From Candidatus Nitrosopolaris nunavutensis (GTDB lineage Archaea; Thermoproteota; Nitrososphaeria; Nitrososphaerales; Nitrososphaeraceae): a stretch of 5,733 bases of DNA. Below the pieces are notes generated by a model. It did not search any database, was not told the origin of the DNA, and saw only the letters and a list, made by a program, of their open reading frames with translations. Positions 1 through 5,569 of this stretch are shown piece by piece (position 1 is the stretch's first letter; the number at the start of each line of letters is the position of its first letter). The DNA lies in assembly GCA_002501855.1 (NCBI GenBank), contig DAOM01000104.1, forward strand, positions 1 through 5,733, written 5' to 3'. The position numbers were made by a program, and so were the translations under genes.

Positions 1-2
1 CT

Positions 3-176
3 GAAATATTACCAAGACTATTCGCGAAATTTGCTACGAAATCTGAAATAGGGACGGGTTTGGGATTGTTTATTTCAAAAAGTATTGTGGAAGCTCACGG
101 GGGCAAAATATGGGCTGAAAATAATCCAGGAGGCAATGGTACAACATTTACGTTTAGCCTACCCTTAAATTGCTAG
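3..176 (+). CDS. Sensor histidine kinase, C-terminal end (partial)
   Basis: The window opens inside this gene; 57 codons and a TAG stop remain. The fragment is the end of a HATPase_c domain, which binds ATP and phosphorylates the kinase's own histidine in two-component signalling. Visible marks are an F-box-like LFAKF (residues 6-10), the G2 glycine box GTGLGL (17-22), the helix [11 protein letters not shown] (24-34), the strand KIWAENN (35-41) and the closing [13 protein letters not shown] (43-55). The protein ends two residues after that strand, so no receiver domain follows the kinase core. The sensory and HisKA parts lie upstream, so the signal cannot be inferred. No response regulator gene is seen downstream. 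Confidence 0.93.
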   Translation, partial: EILPRLFAKFATKSEIGTGLGLFISKSIVEAHGGKIWAENNPGGNGTTFTFSLPLNC

Positions 177-673
177 TTATTCTCGACAAGGGAACCTGGT
201 TTAGTCTATAGTAATACAATTCGGTAAGGTTTGTAGGCAGAAATAGCTTTACCCTTTTCCGTGCATATGTTTAATATTGCCCGTGCAACCTGCCCTAACA
301 CGCGCCGTATCGGCGAACTAGGCAATACAGATTATGCTAGTTGTAAACTGCGACTCGGAGAAAATCAACGTTAGTAATCGATATCATATTAATACTACGT
401 ACCTACCTATTCTTCGTTTTGGAATTGTAGACTTTCAAGCTTAGTGTTGTATATCGGCATAATTGCTGCCACAATTCTCACAATTTGTGATTAGACTTGA
501 TAATGAATAGTTAGCTCAATGCTAAATAGATTATGTCTAATTTTTTGGGATACTCTAAATATGCGACAAGACGTGTCATTTATAGATTCCGATGTTTGCT
601 AACGGGTACTTATCAAGATTATCTTATGGACATAATAACAATAATTTTTTGAATATTAACTCAATTGAGATCT
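177..673. other. Gap with no convincing gene
   Basis: About 500 AT-rich bases between the kinase and the small zinc protein. Two weak + strand frames occur. Frame 267-374 encodes 35 aa (begins MFNIARATCPNTRR) and is less AT-rich than its surroundings. Frame 533-652 encodes 39 aa (begins MSNFLGYSKYATRR). Neither has a ribosome binding site or a recognisable domain. A small perfect inverted repeat, CGCCG-TAT-CGGCG, lies at 303-315. I see no tRNA, rRNA or insertion-sequence end here. Confidence 0.4.
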
Positions 674-916
674 CTAATCACGGTTATCTAGGTTGTGATC
701 TATGTCCCAATAGTACTTTGTCCACTGTCTACAAGCAATGCATTTGAACAATGATAAGATACTATCTTTACGGAGGCAAGGTTGGAGCAATGGATGGCTA
801 TACTCTGGGTCTTGTGGATAAACAATGTTAAACGTCTTACAATAAAAACAGCGGATCCTGAATCCTCCACCTACAAAATCCTTAATCATTGAACCATTCC
901 TTCTTTTTAAATGCAT
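674..916 (-). CDS. Small zinc-ribbon-like protein, 80 aa
   Basis: An 80-residue basic and aromatic protein with two CxxC pairs, C23-x2-C26 and C59-x2-C62, plus C47. The 32-residue spacing between pairs suits a four-cysteine zinc ribbon. C23-F-Y-C26 and C59-I-A-C62 both sit in strand-like hydrophobic surroundings, and the tail is rich in W and Y (QWTKYYWD, 64-71). A role in nucleic-acid or protein binding is inferred from the fold only; I do not recognise the family. The start at 916 fits a TATA-like TAAATAA (minus strand, 941-947) about 28 bases upstream, giving a nearly leaderless mRNA. A second ATG at 889 (71 aa) has a GAAGGAA sequence before it and is an alternative. There is no membrane segment or signal peptide. 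Confidence 0.6.
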   Translation of the reverse strand: MHLKRRNGSMIKDFVGGGFRIRCFYCKTFNIVYPQDPEYSHPLLQPCLRKDSILSLFKCIACRQWTKYYWDIDHNLDNRD

Positions 917-940
917 TAAGCATACTAGAATGTTAGCAAA

Positions 941-947
941 TTATTTA
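941..947 (-). promoter_or_regulatory. Possible TATA box for the 80-aa zinc protein
   Basis: On the minus strand this reads TAAATAA. Its centre is about 28 bases upstream of the ATG at 916, close to the usual archaeal spacing from TATA box to transcription start. The site is AT-rich and weak, so support comes mainly from its position. Confidence 0.3.
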
Positions 948-949
948 CC

Positions 950-956
950 GAGGTGA
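950..956 (+). promoter_or_regulatory. Strong Shine-Dalgarno sequence GAGGTGA
   Basis: GAGGTGA is a seven-base complement of the conserved archaeal 16S 3' end (UCACCUC). It ends four bases before the ATG at 961. It is the clearest ribosome binding site in the window, and it serves only a 23-codon frame. Confidence 0.45.
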
Positions 957-960
957 CCTA

Positions 961-1032
961 ATGGCGAGAAGCAGAAGACTATTGCAGACGGTCTCAGATT
1001 TTTTATTCGCAATTTGTCTGCCTTCTAACTGA
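961..1032 (+). CDS. Possible 23-aa peptide or truncated gene start
   Basis: A 23-codon frame (begins MARSRRLLQTVSDF) with a strong Shine-Dalgarno sequence four bases upstream. It is basic at the N-terminus and hydrophobic afterwards (DFLFAICLP), ending in tandem stops TGA TAA. The same frame reopens after the stops at 1036-1104 with a leucine- and glutamate-rich stretch (AVLLELEKELETRV), so this may be the 5' end of a longer gene broken by stops. It lies divergent to the zinc-ribbon gene, 44 bases away. It could be a true small peptide, a leader peptide or debris; I cannot decide. Confidence 0.3.
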   Translation: MARSRRLLQTVSDFLFAICLPSN

Positions 1033-1327
1033 TAAGCAGTGTTGCTAGAATTAGAGAAAGAATTAGAGACAAGGGTATCTACACAAAATAATACTTTATA
1101 GCTTGGATGATTATCATTTTCCATTATTATTCATATCTAATACATGCAGGTAAAACATATTATAAATAGCTCCATACTAGCCTTAGAGGAACTTTCTAAT
1201 ATTTGCTTGCACTAGAGGCGTCTTTTAGCATAACCGTCCATAATCCAACAATGGACATCCCAAATTAGTATAATCACAATTTTCGTAGATTCTAGTTTAT
1301 ACCTTAAGACATTCCAGGTTTTATTGC

Positions 1328-1598
1328 TTATTTCCCCAGTTCCGCCTTGACAACTGTAATATCCGATGTTACATCCTTTGTATAATTATTTGATGTTCGC
1401 TTAGACGGCACTAAACCAATGAAAAGTACAGTGCTCGAGGACATACGAGCTATTGATCTAGCTATTGCACCAATCTTTATACAATCTCTTATATCTCGAG
1501 ATTTATTCCAACTGCTCTTTCTCTGCCATTTTGGCAGTAGCGATGACAACATCATCGCTCCTGACATCAAACACTTTGGTGGCATCCAAGACTAACAT
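1328..1598 (-). pseudogene. Possible frameshifted remnant, unknown family
   Basis: An ATG at 1598 opens a 31-residue frame with typical protein composition (MLVLDATKVFDVRSDDVV, then IATAKMAEKEQLE), stopping at 1503-1505. Immediately downstream a different minus-strand frame is open and continues in similar style (RDIRDCIKIGAIARSIARM), ending with DITVVKAELGK at a TAA at 1328. Joining the two by one frameshift near 1505-1520 would give a protein of roughly 85-90 residues. Tandem TGA stops lie just upstream of 1598. I do not recognise the product. The call rests on residue composition alone, and the antisense strand is also open. Confidence 0.25.
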
Positions 1599-1785
1599 AC
1601 ACCACCATCATCATAGCCTGTCAAATACGAGCAACTCAACAAGTAGTCTTACCAACTCGACTTATAACATCAGTATCATCAGTAGTATCCCGCACAAACA
1701 TACGCTCTCAGATGACCAACCTGTAGAGCCTAATTATAGGGGTGTTAGAATGTACATTACCCTAATGTAACACTGACATTTCAAT

Positions 1786-1809
1786 AAGATAAGAATGAAT
1801 GATTATCTT
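1786..1809. repeat. Inverted repeat, 7-bp arms, 10-base loop
   Basis: AAGATAA and TTATCTT are perfect inverted arms around a 10-base spacer. It could be an operator or a weak hairpin. Its geometry (7-10-7) matches the repeat at 2120-2143, but the arm sequences differ and no gene is tied to it. In AT-rich DNA this may be chance. Confidence 0.25.
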
Positions 1810-1870
1810 CTGCCTACAATTGGAGATTTGCAAGTTCTTAACTTAACTTTCCTTACCTATTCATTTTAAA

Positions 1871-2050
1871 TTAATATGAATGGCACTCAACCTTGTGCGT
1901 GTATAAATACTTCCATGCACTAAACATATTGTCACATTTCTCGCAGGAATATTTCAAGGGTTTTACGGTATGTAACGGAATTTTAACTAAAAATTGGCCG
2001 TAGTTATTATTTACGTTGTAGCGTACTAATCGTCTTGGGATCGTTTTCAA
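1871..2050 (-). CDS. Single C2H2 zinc-finger miniprotein (start uncertain)
   Basis: The C-terminal 28 residues form a classical finger: Y34-x-C36-x2-C39-x3-F43-x5-L49-x2-H52-x4-H57, two residues before the TAA stop. Every zinc ligand and both core hydrophobics are present, so the finger is not an accident of composition. Such fingers bind DNA, RNA or protein in archaea; the target is unknown. The frame has no ATG. TTG at 2050 gives 59 aa with a basic N-terminal extension (KTIPRRLVRY), and TTG at 1957 gives 28 aa. No ribosome binding site is seen before either, and a TAG closes the frame upstream. It may be a gene with a rare start or a piece that lost its 5' end. It is one of two finger genes on this strand about 400 bases apart. 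Confidence 0.5.
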   Translation of the reverse strand: MKTIPRRLVRYNVNNNYGQFLVKIPLHTVKPLKYSCEKCDNMFSAWKYLYTHKVECHSY

Positions 2051-2457
2051 GTAGTATGATAAAAGGTTAAGCGGCTATAAGGACGTATTGTATCCAAATT
2101 GTGACACACCATATAATACATGTTTATATTTTAATCTAAACATCATTGAAGCGATTCGCTTATCGCTCTCTTTTATCGGTCTCGTTCGATTATTGATTCT
2201 ATTAATTCTATTCCTATGCCATAAGGTAATGGAACCATATGACCATTAGAGTTATAGGTCAATAATCACTTATTAAAAAATCTCATCGAGGAACAAGAAG
2301 AATGAAGATCTCTCAGTATGCTGGTGAAAAGTAGAAGAAATGTGAAGATTACATTATGACGAAAAGTTGAAGAAGATTGTATATGTTCAAGGTTAACTGC
2401 TAATGACTCGAAGTTACATTTCATTCAATCCGATGTTTTCTTGTTAAGTTCTTTACA
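2051..2457. other. Gap between the two zinc-finger genes
   Basis: About 400 bases with no secure gene. A short minus-strand frame at 2173-2262 (TTG start; ATG at 2238) encodes GHMVPLPYGIGIELIESI and ends in IERDR. It reads like the tail of a real protein but has no recognisable domain and a stop just before it. Bases 2280-2385 on the + strand are a purine-rich tract repeating GAAGA/AGAAG with frequent stops and no coding potential. Confidence 0.35.
2120..2143. repeat. Inverted repeat, 7-bp arms, 10-base loop
   Basis: ATGTTTA and TAAACAT are perfect inverted arms around the spacer TATTTTAATC. The site lies 70 bases upstream of the TTG at 2050 on the minus strand, so it could be an operator for that zinc-finger gene. 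It may equally be chance in AT-rich DNA. Confidence 0.25.
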
Positions 2458-2598
2458 TTACAGTACCTCAGGTTGTTCTGCCTCTGGATGTTCAGAATCT
2501 ATATGTGCTGCAAGAGATTGTAGGGTTAAGAAAGGAAGCCCACATATTTTACATATATAACCATCGGTCAGATCAGATGAAGGGTCTGATGTAGACAT
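2458..2598 (-). CDS. Single C2H2 zinc-finger miniprotein, 46 aa
   Basis: A complete 46-residue frame from ATG to TAA. An acidic, Ser/Asp-rich N-terminus (residues 2-12) leads into a textbook finger: Y14-x-C16-x2-C19-x3-F23-x5-L29-x2-H32-x4-H37. An acidic Glu/Pro-rich tail follows (38-46). All zinc ligands and core positions match the classical C2H2 consensus. The acidic flanks suggest protein or RNA contacts rather than non-specific DNA binding, which is inference. Upstream, a TAAATA sequence on the minus strand about 30 bases from the ATG could be the TATA box, giving a very short leader; no Shine-Dalgarno sequence is seen. Small single-finger proteins are known in archaea but mostly uncharacterised. 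The gene is too short for usual ORF cut-offs and easy to miss. Confidence 0.68.
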   Translation of the reverse strand: MSTSDPSSDLTDGYICKICGLPFLTLQSLAAHIDSEHPEAEQPEVL

Positions 2599-2894
2599 AT
2601 CTTTGTATTATATGATAATAGTTGTATTTACTGGTTATGATGGTATTGAAGATATACGTTGTTACACTTTTTGCACGCTGAAGTCTTTGTTATAATGCAT
2701 CATATTGTGTGATGGATTACTCTATCAAGGATATGCCTTTTCATAATTAAAATCTTCCATTCCATGAGCTATAATGTTATAACGAACATCCTAGGAAGTC
2801 ATCAGCATCGAGAATGTGAGAGTAACTTGAAGTCTGGACACTATTTGTTTTAATCATGTAAATTATAATAATACATTTGACAATTATACTCTGT
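2599..2894. other. Gap with no gene seen
   Basis: About 300 AT-rich bases. The first 40 hold the probable promoter of the 46-aa zinc-finger gene on the minus strand. A short minus-strand stretch ending near 2727 (DVRYNIIAHGMEDFNYEKAY) reads like protein but follows an in-frame TAG and has only an internal ATG. I see no other feature. Confidence 0.35.
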
Positions 2895-2975
2895 ATGGTC
2901 GATTTATTACCCAGATGCATCAAATGTGGATCGCATGTAGCTGATTCGCAGGAGTTGAGAGGTGAGGCCAAGTAA
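2895..2975 (+). CDS. 26-aa zinc-knuckle stub
   Basis: ATG at 2895 opens a 26-residue frame that begins MVDLLPRCIKCGSHV and stops with TAA at 2973-2975. The CIKCG motif (C8, C11) is the usual first half of a zinc ribbon, and the second CxxC pair is missing. A new ATG follows the stop directly (2976), but that frame does not look like protein. This is probably the 5' end of a small zinc-ribbon gene cut short by mutation; a functional peptide is less likely. No ribosome binding site is visible. It lies 40 bases before the DUF6659-like gene. Confidence 0.28.
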   Translation: MVDLLPRCIKCGSHVADSQELRGEAK

Positions 2976-3015
2976 ATGTTGGTTAATATGTTAACAGTGT
3001 TTGGATGTGTGACGA

Positions 3016-3636
3016 TTGCTTCAGACAGACAGAAGGTTTTGGCATGGCAAGCTTCGCTGCTGTATCACCGAATACTCCACGAGCCTGTTGAAGCAGATAT
3101 CACTTGGTATTTTTGGCACATCTTCATCACAATATGTGTGCATGATTTTACTCAAGACAGGCCGTCTAAGAGACATTCAAATAACTGCAAATAGCTTCAT
3201 TAGAAATAGGGAGACATACACATACACATTGTCCGAACAGATATTTTCTGACATATGCAAACAAATACTAGATACAGACGAGTTCATCAGGTTCGCAGGC
3301 ATAGCAAACAGGATGGGTAATCTAGAAGCAACAACATATAGACAGGGCTTAGTTCCGTTGATGACAAGGGATGAGACTTCACAGTATGCCATACAAGCCG
3401 TTCTTCGTGCTGCAACCCGGCAAGACTTTGAAGCAAATACAGGTAGACTACAGTATTCGATAGGGAAATACGAAAAGCTGATTCGTGCTACAGTCCCAAT
3501 TTTACTCAGTAATAGTGATTATGAAGGCAAATTCTATCTACTATTGTCTTTCGATGTAGGTTCGGATGCTAAATCTATAATTGAAAACAAAGTAATACCA
3601 TGCATAGAAAAGAACAAGGAAAGTTTTAGTGTTTAG
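3016..3636 (+). CDS. DUF6659-like thaumarchaeal protein with odd N-terminus
   Basis: Residues 75-200 look like a conserved small family I know from ammonia-oxidising archaea (DUF6659-like). It runs as a helix DICKQILDTDEFIRFAGIAN (79-98), then NRMGNLEA, then a central helical part with RDETSQYAIQAVLRAATRQD (118-137), then YEKLIRATVPIL and a closing KFYLLLSFDVGSDAKSII (172-189). The pattern suggests a soluble alpha/beta sensor-like fold; its function is unknown. No signal peptide or membrane segment is seen. The first 70 residues are unusual for the family. STSLLKQISLGIFGTSSSQY (21-40) onward faintly resembles another small helical thaumarchaeal domain, so two genes may have been fused by deletion. 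The frame opens with a TTG at 3016 just after a TGA and has no ribosome binding site. A TTG at 3229 would give 135 aa, nearer the expected family size, with GGGAG 15 bases upstream. Confidence 0.7.
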   Translation: MLQTDRRFWHGKLRCCITEYSTSLLKQISLGIFGTSSSQYVCMILLKTGRLRDIQITANSFIRNRETYTYTLSEQIFSDICKQILDTDEFIRFAGIANRMGNLEATTYRQGLVPLMTRDETSQYAIQAVLRAATRQDFEANTGRLQYSIGKYEKLIRATVPILLSNSDYEGKFYLLLSFDVGSDAKSIIENKVIPCIEKNKESFSV

Positions 3637-4195
3637 TATTTTGGTCATCCACACCTGTTGTTTAAATTGAGATAATTTTGAACGTCTGTTGGAAAAGCTC
3701 TGGAAAAAGAGGCCGGAACCTCTTGGAACAACGGACTTCGATTCGAAGGTATAACTGGATTATTTAGAACAAGTACGAATCCCCCTTTTATTTGTAGGGA
3801 GTATTGTAGTCATAATAATATTAATTAGTCAACATTTATTTACCTTATAATTTTGAATTAGAGATGGGAAACATCCCAGCAAGTGGCTAAGCAGATTGGG
3901 TTTAATAGAGATGGTAAGATGAAATTTTTTTGGAGGAAATACTTAACATCTGTGCTTTCACTATAAACATCAAAACAATTTCTTGACCGAGTATTACATA
4001 CTTCTAATTAAATTTATCAAATGGACGGGGGTTTCACGGGGGGGACAAAACTAGGTTCGCCATTAGTGGAAGGAATGGGTGCAAATTCGTCCATTAGTTT
4101 AATAGACGTTTCCAAGGGTTTTAGCAAATCCCATAAAAATGACAGCTAATAAGTAATTGAAAAGGGAATATATGAGCCTATAACATATGATAAGG
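3637..4195. other. Gap with several gene-like fragments
   Basis: About 560 bases between convergent genes. Three + strand stretches read like protein but none is a secure gene. Frame 3671-3754 (FERLLEKLWKKRPEPLG, then TTDFDSKV) follows a TGA and lacks an ATG. Frame 3862-3966 (WETSQQVAKQIGFNRDGK, then MKFFWRKYLTSVLSL) follows a TAG and lacks an ATG. Frame 4021-4149 runs from ATG to TAA, 42 aa, glycine-rich at its start (MDGGFTGGTKLGSPLVEG), with no ribosome binding site. They are probably remnants. A small hairpin lies at 3707-3724. Confidence 0.4.
3707..3724. repeat. Small perfect hairpin, 6-bp stem
   Basis: AAGAGG and CCTCTT pair around the loop CCGGAA, about 70 bases after the stop of the DUF6659-like gene. 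No T-run follows, so it is not a standard terminator. It overlaps a protein-like frame (3671-3754), which may explain it. Confidence 0.2.
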
Positions 4196-5368
4196 TTAAG
4201 ATTCTCGGACTGGAGAAAATATCCTTCTTATGATGTCCTCTATCAAATTTGGAGGAAATGCATATTCCTGAACAACCTTACTATACCTACTATATAGCTG
4301 GTTTATCATCTCATTTAAATAAGATTCAGAAATCATCGTTTCTTCTAGTACACTTCTAATATGAGCATAAAGATTTTGTCTATACTTAAGAAAAAAAGAT
4401 TTTCGTTTATTACGCGCATTATTAATAATATTTTTGGTCTCATTATCGCCGTAAAAGTATCTCAACCATTCTTTTTCATCATCTGTAGGTTCTTTCAAAT
4501 AATTCCAATTTTGCTGCAACACAGTCCATTGATGCAGTAGAACCTGCCAAATTTCATTAATCAAACCTGACAGCTTCTCATCAGCAAAAATGAACCTTGT
4601 ATCATCTTCATCGTAAAATACGTTTCTAATTGGTTTGATGAGGTCAGTATCTCGCAGGGTTGTGAATGCTTTTTCTAATTCTTCATCGAGTTTTTCCTTA
4701 GTTAAACTACTATCCTCAAGAAATGATATATTGATAGGATACTTTAGTTTATTTGCCCGTAGTTTTTCCGAATATTCTATAATCTCTCTTTTTGAAAAGC
4801 TGAGAAGTTTGCAGGAAACATATTCTCCACGCAAATCATTAATCACAGAAAACATGATATGCTCTACAGGCTCATAGGTTTCAATTAGGATCCCTTCATC
4901 TGAACTATAGTCAGCAATATCCTGTAACTTTAACCTGTTTCTGGGCAGGGGAATACGTACTAGAATCTCGTGGAACTTCTGAATCGAAATCTGCTTTGGT
5001 GGGCTAAACGCCTGAAAGAAAAATAATAGTTGATACAACTTCCTACGTCTTTCTTTCTCTAGATCAATACCTAAGATGTTAAATCGATGTTCCTTTATGG
5101 CGCCCTCTGTTAATGAGAAATTTACCGGCTTGATTTTTTTCTTGGATTTATTATCTTGTTCTCTGTATAATCGATGCTCATTGACTAAGATATTCAGTTC
5201 AGAACTAAAATCTCGCGGAGATAATACAAATTTAGGGTTCTTTCTTAGAAGCCTAAGTTTTTCGTTAACACCTTTATAAAGAGCTGAGTAACCACGACGA
5301 TATCCTTCTGCTTCTAGGAGCGCATCTCGTATGGCATCAAAAACATCTTGCCGGTGTTTAGTACCCAT
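4196..5368 (-). CDS. Uncharacterised 390-aa protein with two winged-helix-like segments
   Basis: This is the longest intact gene. It is soluble and charged, with no signal peptide or membrane segment. Residues 6-100 fit a winged helix: helix QDVFDAIRDALLEAE (7-21), a recognition-like helix in SPRDFSSELNILVNEHRLY (50-68), a basic loop NKSKKKIKP (73-81) as wing, then FSLTEGAIKEHRF (84-96), which resembles the end of many archaeal winged helices. Residues 222-275 may be a second one (LEKAFTTLRDTDLIKPI, then DDTRFIFADEKLSGLINEIW). The middle (105-215) is mixed alpha/beta and the end (310-383) is helical. A DNA-binding regulatory role is inferred; I see no enzyme motif and do not recognise the family. 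The ATG at 5368 suits a leaderless mRNA from a TATATA box 24 bases upstream, shared with the divergent ribbon-helix-helix gene. Confidence 0.85.
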   Translation of the reverse strand: MGTKHRQDVFDAIRDALLEAEGYRRGYSALYKGVNEKLRLLRKNPKFVLSPRDFSSELNILVNEHRLYREQDNKSKKKIKPVNFSLTEGAIKEHRFNILGIDLEKERRRKLYQLLFFFQAFSPPKQISIQKFHEILVRIPLPRNRLKLQDIADYSSDEGILIETYEPVEHIMFSVINDLRGEYVSCKLLSFSKREIIEYSEKLRANKLKYPINISFLEDSSLTKEKLDEELEKAFTTLRDTDLIKPIRNVFYDEDDTRFIFADEKLSGLINEIWQVLLHQWTVLQQNWNYLKEPTDDEKEWLRYFYGDNETKNIINNARNKRKSFFLKYRQNLYAHIRSVLEETMISESYLNEMINQLYSRYSKVVQEYAFPPNLIEDIIRRIFSPVRES

Positions 5369-5392
5369 TTGGTTCTACTACCCTGAAGGTAT

Positions 5393-5398
5393 TATATA
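5393..5398. promoter_or_regulatory. Shared palindromic TATA box of a divergent promoter
   Basis: TATATA sits alone in the 51 bases between two divergent ATGs. It is 24 bases from the minus-strand ATG (5368) and 21 bases from the plus-strand ATG (5420). Both distances put transcription starts at or next to the ATG, the usual leaderless arrangement in archaea. Purine-rich sequences that could be BREs flank it on both sides (GAAGG before it on the + strand, AACAAC on the minus strand). One box may therefore drive both genes, but this rests on spacing alone. Confidence 0.55.
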
Positions 5399-5419
5399 GT
5401 TGTTACAGATATTACGTTC

Positions 5420-5569
5420 ATGACTAAAGTGTTGAGAGTTAAGGACGAAACCTTCGATGAATTAGTAAAACATGGCACATGGTCTGATACCATGGACATG
5501 ATTATTTCCAGGGTATTGCGGCAGACTACTGAGGCTAAGACCAAACATGGGGAGGACATGATTCATTAA
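5420..5569 (+). CDS. Small ribbon-helix-helix protein, VapB-antitoxin-like
   Basis: A complete 49-residue protein. TKVLRV (2-7) is the DNA-contacting strand, ETFDELVKHG (10-19) the first helix and WSDTMDMIISRVLR (21-34) the second, followed by a polar tail. The G-x-W-S-D-T-M-D signature is typical of archaeal antitoxins and small transcription factors of the VapB type. These proteins dimerise, bind operator DNA through the strand and often repress their own promoter. The stop overlaps the ATG of the next gene by one base (TAATG), so the two are translationally coupled. The usual partner would be a PIN-domain toxin, but the next protein is cysteine-rich and not PIN-like as far as it can be read. 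The mRNA is probably leaderless. The fold assignment is firm; the role as antitoxin is inference. Confidence 0.75.
   Translation: MTKVLRVKDETFDELVKHGTWSDTMDMIISRVLRQTTEAKTKHGEDMIH

Larger units (their letters stand above)
1033..1870. other. Long gap with scattered coding debris
   Basis: About 840 bases without a secure gene. A 23-codon + frame at 1144-1215 (begins MQVKHIINSSILALEE) reads like protein but is very short. From 1328 to 1598 the minus strand holds two protein-like segments in different frames, listed separately. The + strand over 1465-1770 is also open, with a His run and a Ser/Thr/Asn-rich tail, but its TTG start has no ribosome binding site. A perfect inverted repeat GTCCAT/ATGGAC (9-base loop) lies near 1237-1257. 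Confidence 0.4.

Noticed and set aside
1465..1770. + strand frame of 101 codons with a run of five His and a Ser/Thr/Asn-rich tail.
   Set aside because: It starts at TTG without a ribosome binding site, has low-complexity composition that comes from CAC/CAT and AGT/ATC repeats, and overlaps a more protein-like segment on the other strand.
2777..2971. Minus-strand frame of 64 codons.
   Set aside because: Composition is not protein-like (Ile run, scattered Cys) and it lies antisense to the CxxCG stub; no domain or ribosome binding site.
2976..3194. + strand 72-codon frame starting directly after the CxxCG stub.
   Set aside because: It overlaps the DUF6659-like gene in another phase, and its residues do not look like a conserved protein.
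3177..3392. Minus-strand frame of 71 codons.
   Set aside because: Antisense shadow of the DUF6659-like coding region.
3755..3790. GTACGAATCCCCC, which looks like the T-loop and 3' arm of a tRNA.
   Set aside because: No matching acceptor, anticodon or D arms are present nearby, and the T-loop TTC is not intact; no integrase supports an attachment site.
4635..5279. Two + strand frames (4635-4877 and 5076-5279).
   Set aside because: Antisense shadows of the 390-aa gene, rich in Ser and Leu as expected from reverse reading.
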